Below are positions 16,259 to 24,083 of a stretch of 25,289 nt of DNA, piece by piece; the first letter of the stretch is position 1; each line of letters starts with the position of its first letter. The notes below the pieces were generated by a model. That model had not been told where the DNA came from. It saw nothing but the letters and a program-made list of their open reading frames with translations, and did not search any database. A program made the translations under genes and the position numbers. The DNA is from CBDCME01 sp965218865 (lineage in GTDB: Bacteria > Pseudomonadota > Alphaproteobacteria > JAAXGF01): positions 1 to 25,289 of the forward strand of contig CBDCME010000036.1 of the NCBI GenBank assembly GCA_965218865.1, written 5' to 3'.

Positions 16259-16612
16259 TCACGGATTCCAAGGTTCGTAGGCCGCCGGAACCCCGGCCTC
16301 GGCACCGCGCTCCAGGTCGCCCGGAGGCCTGTAGGCCACCCGCGTACCGGTGAGGTTGGGCAAATGAGGTTTTTGCCAGGTTTTCGTCTCCGGCGGATTT
16401 TCCAGCGGTGTGGCGTTGCCGGTATAGTGCAGCCAGGCGTGCCAAATCGGAGGGATTTTCGAGGCCTCCGGTCGGCCCTTATACAAGACCCAGCGCCGGC
16501 GGCGCAAGCAGCTACGCGGTTTGCCGCGTTCCCTATAATAACGGTTGCCGAAGGCGTCCTCGCCCACGATTTCGCCTTTCCACATCGTCAATAGGTAGGT
16601 GCCGATCGTCAT
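16259..16612 (-). CDS. NADH:ubiquinone oxidoreductase subunit NDUFA12-like
   Basis: The 117-residue protein matches the NDUFA12 (B17.2) accessory subunit of complex I, found in mitochondria and alphaproteobacteria but absent from most other bacteria. Visible features are a WKGEIVGEDAFGNRYYRE start, the RRRRWVLYKGRPEASKIPP centre and the WHAWLHYT segment. It sits on the peripheral arm near the quinone site in known structures. I chose ATG 16612 over the ATG at 16633, because a promoter at 16639-16667 would start transcription at about 16632. It is the first gene of the operon running to DUF2155. Confidence 0.93.
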   Translation of the reverse strand: MTIGTYLLTMWKGEIVGEDAFGNRYYRERGKPRSCLRRRRWVLYKGRPEASKIPPIWHAWLHYTGNATPLENPPETKTWQKPHLPNLTGTRVAYRPPGDLERGAEAGVPAAYEPWNP

Positions 16613-16638
16613 GGTTTCTGAATTCCCCAACATCGACC

Positions 16639-16667
16639 ATTATGGTCCCAGGGCCGGGTGGCGTCCA
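16639..16667 (-). promoter_or_regulatory. Probable promoter of the NDUFA12-mlaD-DUF2155 operon
   Basis: On the minus strand TGGACG (16662-16667) and CATAAT (16639-16644) are 17 bases apart, matching consensus at 4 and 5 of 6 positions. The -10 overlaps a palindrome, GACCAT-T-ATGGTC at 16635-16647. The start codon is 26 bases beyond the -10. The IS5-family element lies just upstream but leaves this promoter intact. Confidence 0.5.
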
Positions 16668-16770
16668 GCATCCCCGGGAAGGCCCCGGGTTTTCCACCGC
16701 CCCGGTGTCGGTGCCGGGCCGGCGTGGATCTGATCGACGGCCGCCGACGGGGAGATTACATGGTCGTCCG

Positions 16771-18262
16771 TGAAGAACCCTGATTTCAAGCTGAAGCGGC
16801 GATTGGGTTTGCGGTGGGGTGCGAGATGTCGCTGAGGAGCGCGGCCAGGATTTGGACAAACAAACGCCTCAGCCATTTGAGGACAAGGCGGTAGTTGTAG
16901 CCGGCGCCGGCGAGGATGGCGTTGATCTTGTCGCCGTCGCGGCCTTTGAGGAAGTTGCGCCCCAGCCTGCCATCGCTCTTGAGATGTCCGATCACGGCCT
17001 CGACGGCGGAGCGCCGCCTGAGCTCCTTCTTGATCGTCGGCGTGATGCCGCGTTTCTGGCCTGATCTAAAGACGCGGTGTTTGTTGGGGTAATCGTGGCC
17101 CTGGTATCCCTTGTCGACATAGATGCGCTCGGCCGATATCCCCGTCCAGCGTTCCATCTCTTCGATCACCTGCCTCAAGGTGTGGCCATCATAGGGATTG
17201 CCGTGGAAGGCCTTGACGTGGGCGACGAACTGGCCGCCGGGGGGGCGGGAATTGGTCGCCGCCACGGAGACCTTGCAGCCGAACTCGTACGGCTTGTGCG
17301 CCTTCCCTTTGCCGATGCATTCGACCTCGGGCGCGTGGAGCGAATAGACCTTGGGCAAGGGGTCGCGCCGCTTCTGGGTCGACACCCGCTCGGCCAGCCA
17401 CAAGGGGCGGCGGAAGGTATCCCGTAGGCTCTCCTCCTGGGCCGTCTTGCGGCGGATGTCGCGGACGGTGCGCCCGAGATAGGTCTTGAGCTTGCGCAGG
17501 GCCTTGTTGGCCCGCTTGTGCTGTTTGGCATGGCGGTAGCGGCCTTGCATGATCAACGCCCTCTTGCCCAGGCGGGTATAGGACTGACGCAGGGCAATGC
17601 CGTGCTCCCGTGCCAGTCGCACCAGCCGCTCGCGGGCTCGTTGCATCAGTTTGGCGGCGGTCGGAAAGGCAATCGCCTTCTCTTGTACGGTGGTGTCCAC
17701 CGTCACCCGCTCGAGGTCCTTCTCCCGCAGCGCCCCCACCCGGTGGGCCACGGCCAGGCTCTCCTGGAATACCTTCTCCAAACCTTCCGGCCCGATCCGG
17801 TCCCGCCACCGGGTCATCGACGAGCGCTCCATGGGCAGCTCATGCTGAAAGTACTCTTCGCCGCAGAAGCACTGGAAGTATGGGTCGTAGACCCAGCGCT
17901 CGCAGACCTCCTCATCCGAGAGATCGAACATATGCTTGAGGATGTGCAGCCCAACCATCAACCGCGTCGGGACCCCCGGCCGACCCTCCTCCGAATACAA
18001 GGCTTCATAGGTCTCGTCGAAGAAAGTCCACGCGATCCGGCCCCCCAACACCACCAACTCGTGGCGCAGGTTGATGATGTTTTCGAACCGCGAGCGGAAC
18101 AGGTCCTCTATTCCCGATGACACCTTGCGCGATGGCTTCATCACAGTTCTCCAATCCCAATCGACGGGAGCAGAGAATCACGTTCCGCAACGGAAGGGAA
18201 TCCCCAAAATCAATTATTTCAAATCGCAAGCTTTTCAGGCCCAAAACCCGTTTTCTTGCAAA
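16771..18262 (-). mobile_element. IS5-family insertion sequence (ends approximate)
   Basis: The element contains one full-length transposase gene. Exact ends are uncertain. Read inward, the left end from 16771 (TGAAGAACC) and the right end from about 18260 (TGCAAGAAAACGGG) align imperfectly over about 35 bases, which suggests degenerate terminal inverted repeats. TCCG occurs at 16767-16770 and at 18263-18266 and could be a 4-bp target duplication, though a match this short may be chance. About 60 bp of unassigned sequence separates it from the next element. Confidence 0.6.
16786..18141 (-). CDS. IS5-family transposase (DUF772 plus DDE domain)
   Basis: The 451-residue transposase has an N-terminal DUF772 region (residues about 45-120, with RPGVPTRLMVGLHILKHMF) that binds the element ends. 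A DDE catalytic domain follows: first aspartate in VTVDTTVQEK (D149), second in IYVDKGYQGHD, and the glutamate in the SAVEAVIGHLKSDGRL segment. It appears intact, with no stops or shifts. ATG 18141 is preceded directly by an in-frame GTG (18144), so either may be used. The frame stops 16 bases inside the proposed left end. Confidence 0.9.
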   Translation of the reverse strand: MKPSRKVSSGIEDLFRSRFENIINLRHELVVLGGRIAWTFFDETYEALYSEEGRPGVPTRLMVGLHILKHMFDLSDEEVCERWVYDPYFQCFCGEEYFQHELPMERSSMTRWRDRIGPEGLEKVFQESLAVAHRVGALREKDLERVTVDTTVQEKAIAFPTAAKLMQRARERLVRLAREHGIALRQSYTRLGKRALIMQGRYRHAKQHKRANKALRKLKTYLGRTVRDIRRKTAQEESLRDTFRRPLWLAERVSTQKRRDPLPKVYSLHAPEVECIGKGKAHKPYEFGCKVSVAATNSRPPGGQFVAHVKAFHGNPYDGHTLRQVIEEMERWTGISAERIYVDKGYQGHDYPNKHRVFRSGQKRGITPTIKKELRRRSAVEAVIGHLKSDGRLGRNFLKGRDGDKINAILAGAGYNYRLVLKWLRRLFVQILAALLSDISHPTANPIAASA

Positions 18263-18324
18263 TCCGATTACTTCGCCAAACCGAAAGAGCTACCAACATC
18301 AGCCGCTTACGCGTTCTTCACGGG

Positions 18325-20404
18325 CAGGGCTAGTTTTTTGTCCGCCCAGTGATCAGGGTGAGGTGATCGCGGCGCTGGCCATTTCATTCTCGGTGTGGCA
18401 GTGTGCCGGTCATGGCGACGCTGCCGGTCTCGGATTCGTCCATTGATTTGCGCGCGGTCACGGTGCGTCCGACCTGGGGCGCGCAGGAGCACCGGCGCTG
18501 GGACCGGTTGGTGGAGCAGCACCACTACCTGGCGTTCCACGGCGTCATCGGCAAGGGCCTGCGCCATGTCGCGGTGCATGGCGAGACCTGGCTCGCACTG
18601 ATCGGCTGGCAGCCCGGCGCGTTCAAGCTGGGCGCGCGTGATCGCTGGATCGGGTGGTCGGCCGAGCAGCAGTTCCGGCGTCTGCATCTGATCGCCAACA
18701 ACTCGCGCTTCGTCATTCTGACGCCTGGCCGAGTGCCGAACCTGGCCTCCCGTGTGCTGGGGCTGAGCCTGCGGCGGCTGTCTGAGGACATCCAGGCGGT
18801 GCACGGATATCCGGCTCTTCTGGCGGAGACGTTCGTGGACGTCTCGCGATTTGCCGGCACCTGCTACCGCGCGTCGAACTGGCGCTCTCTGGGGCTGACG
18901 CGGGGCTTTGCCCGTGAGCCCGGAGGGGCAGCGCGCTGGCGCCACCACGGTCAGCCCAAGGAGGTCTTCGTGTTCGGACTGACAGACGGCGCCCCCGAGG
19001 CGCTGAGCCGTACCGGGATGCCGGCACACTGGAACGCCGAGCAGCACACCGAGCCGATGGCCGCGCCCCGGCTGCGCAGCCTGTTCGAGTGTCTGGGTGA
19101 GGTGCCCGAGTACCGCCATGCCCGGGGCAAGCGCTATGCGCTCAACACCATTCTGGTGATCGCCGTCGCCGCCCGGCTTGCCGGATACCGGGGGGTGAAC
19201 GCGTTCGCCCAGTTCGCCGCCCTGCTCTCCCAGGAGCAGCTCGAGGCGGTGGGTGCGTTCTGGAGCCCTTCCAAACAGCGCTACACCCCGCCCGCGATCA
19301 CCACCTTCCACAAGACCCTCACCGCCCTGCCGCCAGAGACCCTGGACAACGCGATTAGCCAGTGGACCGGCCAGCATGGCAGCGCGCACGCGCCGGTCGC
19401 CATGGACGGAAAGGATCTGCGCGGCGCCTCGAAGCAGACCGAAGACGGGCGCAGGATGATGGTGGCGGCGGTCGAGCACGACACCGGCGTGGTCCTCGGG
19501 CAGGTCGAGGTCGACCGCAAGAGCAACGAAATCCCGGCCGTGCGCGAACTCTCCAGCGGCCTCGACCTCACAGGCCGGATCGTCACCATGGACGCGATGC
19601 ACGCTCAGCACGAGACCGCGCGCTGCCTGCTCGGGCGTCGCGCCGACTACGTGATGAGCGCGGTCAAGGACAACCAGGAGATGATCTTCGAAGACCTCAA
19701 GGCGATCGACTTCAGCGATGCGCTCTGGCACGAAACCGTCGACAAGGGCCATGGCCGCATCGAGCGCCGACGCTGCGCCGTCGTCGACCTCTCCGCTGCC
19801 GAGTGGGACGGCTACGCCAACCTCCACGGGCGACGCCAGGCCATGCGCATCGAGCGCGAACGCGAGATCCTCAAGACCGGCAAGCGCAGCATCGAGGTGA
19901 CCTGGAGCCTCACCTCGCTCGGCGCAGAGCGCGCCGGACCCGAGGAGTTGCTCGAACTGGTGCGCAACCACTGGCATATCGAGAACCGCCTGCACTACGT
20001 GCGCGACTTCACCTACGACGAAGACCGATGCCGGGCCTACGTGCGTCACCTGCCCAGAAATCTCGCCTGCTTGACCAACGCGGCCATCGCCATCGTGCGC
20101 TGCGACGGACGCTTCCGTTATCTGCCCGAGGCCAACCGGCACTATGCCGCCCGGGCGCAGGAGGCCCTCGACGCGATCATGACCGCGCCCATCGCCTGAG
20201 ACAGCACGCCTCTCCCCCGGACCGGGACGTGCCGCCGAGCGGCGCGGGCGGACCGGTGTGCCTGTCGAATCCGAAAACGCCGTCCGGTGGCTTCGAGCAG
20301 TCCCCATGACGTCGTCGAGGCAAGCTCGGGGCTCCCCGAACCCCGTGCACCGAGCACGATCCCACTCATCCCGAACCCTCAACCGCGACTAAAAATTGTT
20401 CCTG
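18325..20404 (+). mobile_element. ISAs1-family insertion sequence, copy 1
   Basis: This 2080-bp element has terminal inverted repeats CAGGGCTAGTTTTTTGTC (left) and CAGGAACAATTTTTAGTC (right, read inward), identical at 13 of 18 positions. CAGG ends are typical of the ISAs1 family. It carries one gene, the DUF4338-ISAs1 transposase. The left flank (CTTCACGGG) does not match the 9 bases on the right (CGGGCGAGG), so no target duplication is visible. About 200 bp after the gene is non-coding and belongs to the element. Confidence 0.88.
18403..20199 (+). CDS. ISAs1-family transposase with N-terminal DUF4338 (DruA-like) domain, copy 1
   Basis: The 598-residue protein has two parts. Residues about 20-190 are a DUF4338 domain, the domain of DruA from the Druantia anti-phage system. 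Its landmarks are HHYLAFHGVIGKGLRHVAV, RDRWIGWS, the IANNSRFVIL segment, PNLASRVLGLSLRRL, LAETFVDVSRFAGTCYRA and SNWRSLGLTRG. Residues about 222-590 are the ISAs1 transposase with probable DDE residues D335 (AMDGKDLRG), D397 (VTMDAMHA) and E527 (NHWHIENRLH). Most ISAs1 transposases are about 370-400 residues and lack the first part. GTG 18403 and ATG 18412 are both possible starts; no strong ribosome site is visible, as is common for transposases. The frame is intact, so it is probably functional. Confidence 0.9.
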   Translation: MPVMATLPVSDSSIDLRAVTVRPTWGAQEHRRWDRLVEQHHYLAFHGVIGKGLRHVAVHGETWLALIGWQPGAFKLGARDRWIGWSAEQQFRRLHLIANNSRFVILTPGRVPNLASRVLGLSLRRLSEDIQAVHGYPALLAETFVDVSRFAGTCYRASNWRSLGLTRGFAREPGGAARWRHHGQPKEVFVFGLTDGAPEALSRTGMPAHWNAEQHTEPMAAPRLRSLFECLGEVPEYRHARGKRYALNTILVIAVAARLAGYRGVNAFAQFAALLSQEQLEAVGAFWSPSKQRYTPPAITTFHKTLTALPPETLDNAISQWTGQHGSAHAPVAMDGKDLRGASKQTEDGRRMMVAAVEHDTGVVLGQVEVDRKSNEIPAVRELSSGLDLTGRIVTMDAMHAQHETARCLLGRRADYVMSAVKDNQEMIFEDLKAIDFSDALWHETVDKGHGRIERRRCAVVDLSAAEWDGYANLHGRRQAMRIEREREILKTGKRSIEVTWSLTSLGAERAGPEELLELVRNHWHIENRLHYVRDFTYDEDRCRAYVRHLPRNLACLTNAAIAIVRCDGRFRYLPEANRHYAARAQEALDAIMTAPIA

Positions 20405-20413
20405 CGGGCGAGG

Positions 20414-22493
20414 CAGGGCTAGTTTTTTGTCCGCCCAGTGATCAGGGTGAGGTGATCGCGGCGCTGGCCATTTCATTCTCGGTGTGGCAGTGTGCCGGTC
20501 ATGGCGACGCTGCCGGTCTCGGATTCGTCCATTGATTTGCGCGCGGTCACGGTGCGTCCGACCTGGGGCGCGCAGGAGCACCGGCGCTGGGACCGGTTGG
20601 TGGAGCAGCACCACTACCTGGCGTTCCACGGCGTCATCGGCAAGGGCCTGCGCCATGTCGCGGTGCATGGCGAGACCTGGCTCGCACTGATCGGCTGGCA
20701 GCCCGGCGCGTTCAAGCTGGGCGCGCGTGATCGCTGGATCGGGTGGTCGGCCGAGCAGCAGTTCCGGCGTCTGCATCTGATCGCCAACAACTCGCGCTTC
20801 GTCATTCTGACGCCTGGCCGAGTGCCGAACCTGGCCTCCCGTGTGCTGGGGCTGAGCCTGCGGCGGCTGTCTGAGGACATCCAGGCGGTGCACGGATATC
20901 CGGCTCTTCTGGCGGAGACGTTCGTGGACGTCTCGCGATTTGCCGGCACCTGCTACCGCGCGTCGAACTGGCGCTCTCTGGGGCTGACGCGGGGCTTTGC
21001 CCGTGAGCCCGGAGGGGCAGCGCGCTGGCGCCACCACGGTCAGCCCAAGGAGGTCTTCGTGTTCGGACTGACAGACGGCGCCCCCGAGGCGCTGAGCCGT
21101 ACCGGGATGCCGGCACACTGGAACGCCGAGCAGCACACCGAGCCGATGGCCGCGCCCCGGCTGCGCAGCCTGTTCGAGTGTCTGGGTGAGGTGCCCGAGT
21201 ACCGCCATGCCCGGGGCAAGCGCTATGCGCTCAACACCATTCTGGTGATCGCCGTCGCCGCCCGGCTTGCCGGATACCGGGGGGTGAACGCGTTCGCCCA
21301 GTTCGCCGCCCTGCTCTCCCAGGAGCAGCTCGAGGCGGTGGGTGCGTTCTGGAGCCCTTCCAAACAGCGCTACACCCCGCCCGCGATCACCACCTTCCAC
21401 AAGACCCTCACCGCCCTGCCGCCAGAGACCCTGGACAACGCGATTAGCCAGTGGACCGGCCAGCATGGCAGCGCGCACGCGCCGGTCGCCATGGACGGAA
21501 AGGATCTGCGCGGCGCCTCGAAGCAGACCGAAGACGGGCGCAGGATGATGGTGGCGGCGGTCGAGCACGACACCGGCGTGGTCCTCGGGCAGGTCGAGGT
21601 CGACCGCAAGAGCAACGAAATCCCGGCCGTGCGCGAACTCTCCAGCGGCCTCGACCTCACAGGCCGGATCGTCACCATGGACGCGATGCACGCTCAGCAC
21701 GAGACCGCGCGCTGCCTGCTCGGGCGTCGCGCCGACTACGTGATGAGCGCGGTCAAGGACAACCAGGAGATGATCTTCGAAGACCTCAAGGCGATCGACT
21801 TCAGCGATGCGCTCTGGCACGAAACCGTCGACAAGGGCCATGGCCGCATCGAGCGCCGACGCTGCGCCGTCGTCGACCTCTCCGCTGCCGAGTGGGACGG
21901 CTACGCCAACCTCCACGGGCGACGCCAGGCCATGCGCATCGAGCGCGAACGCGAGATCCTCAAGACCGGCAAGCGCAGCATCGAGGTGACCTGGAGCCTC
22001 ACCTCGCTCGGCGCAGAGCGCGCCGGACCCGAGGAGTTGCTCGAACTGGTGCGCAACCACTGGCATATCGAGAACCGCCTGCACTACGTGCGCGACTTCA
22101 CCTACGACGAAGACCGATGCCGGGCCTACGTGCGTCACCTGCCCAGAAATCTCGCCTGCTTGACCAACGCGGCCATCGCCATCGTGCGCTGCGACGGACG
22201 CTTCCGTTATCTGCCCGAGGCCAACCGGCACTATGCCGCCCGGGCGCAGGAGGCCCTCGACGCGATCATGACCGCGCCCATCGCCTGAGACAGCACGCCT
22301 CTCCCCCGGACCGGGACGTGCCGCCGAGCGGCGCGGGCGGACCGGTGTGCCTGTCGAATCCGAAAACGCCGTCCGGTGGCTTCGAGCAGTCCCCATGACG
22401 TCGTCGAGGCAAGCTCGGGGCTCCCCGAACCCCGTGCACCGAGCACGATCCCACTCATCCCGAACCCTCAACCGCGACTAAAAATTGTTCCCG
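20414..22493 (+). mobile_element. ISAs1-family insertion sequence, copy 2
   Basis: A second 2080-bp copy lies in the same orientation, offset by exactly 2089 bp from copy 1. Identity starts at 20412/18323, slightly before the inverted repeat, and continues to 22491/20402. The only difference found inside the element is the penultimate base (C at 22492, T at 20403), which changes the right terminus from CAGG to CGGG. The 9 bases between the copies (CGGGCGAGG) and the 9 after copy 2 (CTCTCCTTG) do not match. The near identity points to a very recent duplication. Confidence 0.88.
20492..22288 (+). CDS. ISAs1-family transposase with N-terminal DUF4338 (DruA-like) domain, copy 2
   Basis: This gene encodes the same 598 residues as the gene at 18403-20199, with the same domain order, catalytic residues and GTG/ATG start choice. 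Its own right terminal repeat carries the CAGG-to-CGGG change, so this copy may be less able to move by itself, although the protein should be active and could act on copy 1. The next gene, arsM, starts 286 bases after its stop on the same strand, so transcription leaving the element could reach arsM. Confidence 0.9.
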   Translation: MPVMATLPVSDSSIDLRAVTVRPTWGAQEHRRWDRLVEQHHYLAFHGVIGKGLRHVAVHGETWLALIGWQPGAFKLGARDRWIGWSAEQQFRRLHLIANNSRFVILTPGRVPNLASRVLGLSLRRLSEDIQAVHGYPALLAETFVDVSRFAGTCYRASNWRSLGLTRGFAREPGGAARWRHHGQPKEVFVFGLTDGAPEALSRTGMPAHWNAEQHTEPMAAPRLRSLFECLGEVPEYRHARGKRYALNTILVIAVAARLAGYRGVNAFAQFAALLSQEQLEAVGAFWSPSKQRYTPPAITTFHKTLTALPPETLDNAISQWTGQHGSAHAPVAMDGKDLRGASKQTEDGRRMMVAAVEHDTGVVLGQVEVDRKSNEIPAVRELSSGLDLTGRIVTMDAMHAQHETARCLLGRRADYVMSAVKDNQEMIFEDLKAIDFSDALWHETVDKGHGRIERRRCAVVDLSAAEWDGYANLHGRRQAMRIEREREILKTGKRSIEVTWSLTSLGAERAGPEELLELVRNHWHIENRLHYVRDFTYDEDRCRAYVRHLPRNLACLTNAAIAIVRCDGRFRYLPEANRHYAARAQEALDAIMTAPIA

Positions 22494-22499
22494 CTCTCC

Positions 22500-22529
22500 T
22501 TGGCTTGGCGCCCGTGCTTGAGATAGGAT
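22500..22529 (+). promoter_or_regulatory. Possible arsM promoter beside the IS end
   Basis: TTGGCT (22500-22505) and TAGGAT (22524-22529) are 18 bases apart, each matching consensus at 4 of 6 positions, and lie 45 bases before the arsM start. The -35 begins only 7 bases outside the copy 2 terminus, so the insertion removed or replaced everything further upstream. No ArsR-type operator was recognised. Confidence 0.35.
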
Positions 22530-22574
22530 ACGGCGGGGATCTCGGGACGAGCCGCCAAATCGAAGGGAGCGATC

Positions 22575-23699
22575 ATGCAATCCGTCAAGGAACGTTACGC
22601 CGCCGCCGCCCAAGCCCGCCAGGAAAGCCTCTGCTGCCCGGTGAGCTACGACCCTGCTTATCTCAAGGCGATCCCGGAGGCCGTGATCGAACGTGATTAC
22701 GGCTGCGGCGATCCGTCGCGCCACGTCCGCGAGGGCGATACGGTGCTCGATCTCGGCGCCGGCGCCGGCAAGGCGTGTTTCATCGCCGCCCAGATCGCCG
22801 GCCCCGCCGGCCGCGTCATCGGGGTCGACATGACCGACGAGATGCTCGCGCTCGCGCGCGCCAGCCGAGCCGCGGTGAGCGAGAATATCGGTTACGACAA
22901 CGTCGAAATTCGCCACGGACACATCCAGGATTTGCGCACCGACCTCGACCTCGTCGACGCGTATCTGCAAGGAACCCCCCTCGAATCGGCTTCCGACTAC
23001 AAGCGGTTCGAGGACTTTCTGGACCGAATCAGGCGCGAACAGCCGCTCGTCGAATCCGATTCCATCGACTTGATCATCAGCAACTGCGTCCTCAATCTCG
23101 TGCCGGACCACGACAAGAAGGCGCTTTTCGAGGAGATGTACCGGGTATTGCGGGTCGGAGGCCGGATCGCCGTTTCCGACATCGTCTCCGACGAAGCCAG
23201 CCCGGCGCACTTCAAGGACGACGCCGAATTGTGGTCCGGTTGTCTCAGCGGCGCCTTGCAGGAATACGAATTCTTGCGCCTGTTGGAGGAAACGGGATTC
23301 CACGGCATCGAGATCGCCGCCTACGAGCGGGCGCCCTGGCGCGTGGTCGAGGATATCGAATACCGCTCGGCCACGTTCACCGCGGCGAAGGGCAAGGAAG
23401 GGCCGTGCCTCGAGAAGAATCAGGCCGTCATCTACAAGGGACCGTGGAAGCAGGTCAAGGACGACGACGGCCACGTCTACGTTCGCGGACAGCGCATGGC
23501 GGTCTGCGCCAAGACCTTCGCGATCATGACCAAGGCACCCTACGGCGAGGCAATCATCGCCGTCTCGCCGGGCGAGGACGTCGCTGGGAACGAAACTTTC
23601 GACTGTTCGGGACCGGCCGTGCGGCCGCCGGCTATCACCAAGCGGGGCAAACCCGCGAGCGCCCCGAGCCGTGGCAACGGCGGATCCCCTTGCTGCTGA
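22575..23699 (+). CDS. arsM: Arsenite S-adenosylmethionine methyltransferase (ArsM), long form
   Basis: The 374-residue enzyme is predicted to methylate trivalent arsenic using S-adenosylmethionine, in the cytosol. VLDLGAGAGKACFIAAQIAG (58-77) is the cofactor site and GVDMTDEML (83-91) the acidic loop. Cysteines at 44 (DYGCGDP), 171 (ISNCVLNL) and 223 (SGCLSGAL) correspond to the arsenic-binding cysteines of ArsM; C20 and C21 lie near a further one. The C-terminal part, with EGPCLEKNQAVIYKGPW and MAVCAKTFAIM, matches the longer ArsM proteins linked to arsenosugar synthesis. The protein ends in SPCC, which could add metal binding. AAGGGAG precedes ATG 22575 by 6 bases. No ArsS radical-SAM partner or ArsR is in the window. 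A terminator follows. Confidence 0.82.
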   Translation: MQSVKERYAAAAQARQESLCCPVSYDPAYLKAIPEAVIERDYGCGDPSRHVREGDTVLDLGAGAGKACFIAAQIAGPAGRVIGVDMTDEMLALARASRAAVSENIGYDNVEIRHGHIQDLRTDLDLVDAYLQGTPLESASDYKRFEDFLDRIRREQPLVESDSIDLIISNCVLNLVPDHDKKALFEEMYRVLRVGGRIAVSDIVSDEASPAHFKDDAELWSGCLSGALQEYEFLRLLEETGFHGIEIAAYERAPWRVVEDIEYRSATFTAAKGKEGPCLEKNQAVIYKGPWKQVKDDDGHVYVRGQRMAVCAKTFAIMTKAPYGEAIIAVSPGEDVAGNETFDCSGPAVRPPAITKRGKPASAPSRGNGGSPCC

Positions 23700-23754
23700 G
23701 GCCGACCTACCGTGGTTTCCCCGAAACTTTCTTTGAGGCCCGCCCGGCAAAGTG

Positions 23755-23875
23755 TCCGTTCGAAAATGCGCATCCGCGCATTTTTTGCGTCTGTCCCTCC
23801 CGGCCACCCACGAGAGGTTGCTGATATGGGTGGCCGGGAGGGGGAGGGGGCCGGCGCCGCGAGTTTTCGAACAGA
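23755..23875. repeat. Nested inverted-repeat element
   Basis: The outer arms, GTCCGTTCGAAAATGCG on the left and GTCTGTTCGAAAACTCG read inward from the right, agree at 14 of 17 positions, including a perfect 9-bp GTTCGAAAA. Inside lie the arsM terminator hairpin and a perfect 16-bp inverted repeat, CCCTCCCGGCCACCCA at 23795-23810 with its complement at 23827-23842 around a 16-base loop. The 121-bp unit has no coding frame I trust. It may be a small non-autonomous element or a repeated palindromic sequence. Confidence 0.55.
23763..23786 (+). terminator. Intrinsic terminator of arsM
   Basis: AAAATGCGC, loop ATCC and GCGCATTTT form a perfect 9-bp stem continued by two more T residues, 63 bases after the arsM stop. 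The A run on the other side makes it usable in both directions. Confidence 0.8.
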
Positions 23876-23929
23876 CTGAAAGAGATGAATGGGATTCGTT
23901 GGGCGAGATTAGAGCCGTAACGGAATTAA

Positions 23930-24083
23930 CGTAGCAGTCGGTTGGAAACTTTATCAGGGGACCGGAAAAACCAATATAGCGTGCGCGTCAACTGGCGCAT
24001 CTGTTTTGAATGGCCTGATGACGCAACAGGCCCCAGAGATCGTGGATTATCACCGAGAACAAATACAAAAATGGCCATGTTGA
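23930..24083 (+). pseudogene. Truncated and frameshifted HigB/RelE-type toxin remnant
   Basis: One frame reads RLETLSGDRKNQYSVRVN, then WRICFEWPDDATGP, the C-terminal half of a HigB toxin. After that the reading continues in another frame as EIVDYHREQIQKWPC and stops at 24081-24083. One extra C in the CCCC run near 24030-24034 explains the shift. The usual D-Q or G-N before WRICF is missing, and a stop at 23927-23929 ends the frame upstream, so the N-terminal half is gone. The restored end overlaps the antitoxin start by 13 bases, the normal higBA layout. Confidence 0.72.

Noticed and set aside
16633..16635. Alternative ATG for NDUFA12 at 16633
   Set aside because: It would lie at or before the predicted transcription start, and the family N-terminus begins at 16612.
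18307..20382. A 691-residue open frame on the minus strand of ISAs1 copy 1, and a 701-residue one at 20366-22471
   Set aside because: They are antisense to the clear transposases, are rich in His, Gly, Arg and Pro with no recognisable domain, and are explained by codon bias in GC-rich DNA.
18403..22288. A complete Druantia defence system
   Set aside because: Only a DUF4338 domain is present, inside a transposase. The large helicase and other dru genes are absent, so the region is not a Druantia locus.
22455..23807. A 450-residue minus-strand frame opposite arsM
   Set aside because: Shadow of the methyltransferase frame; the composition is low in motifs and it runs through the IS end and the arsM terminator.
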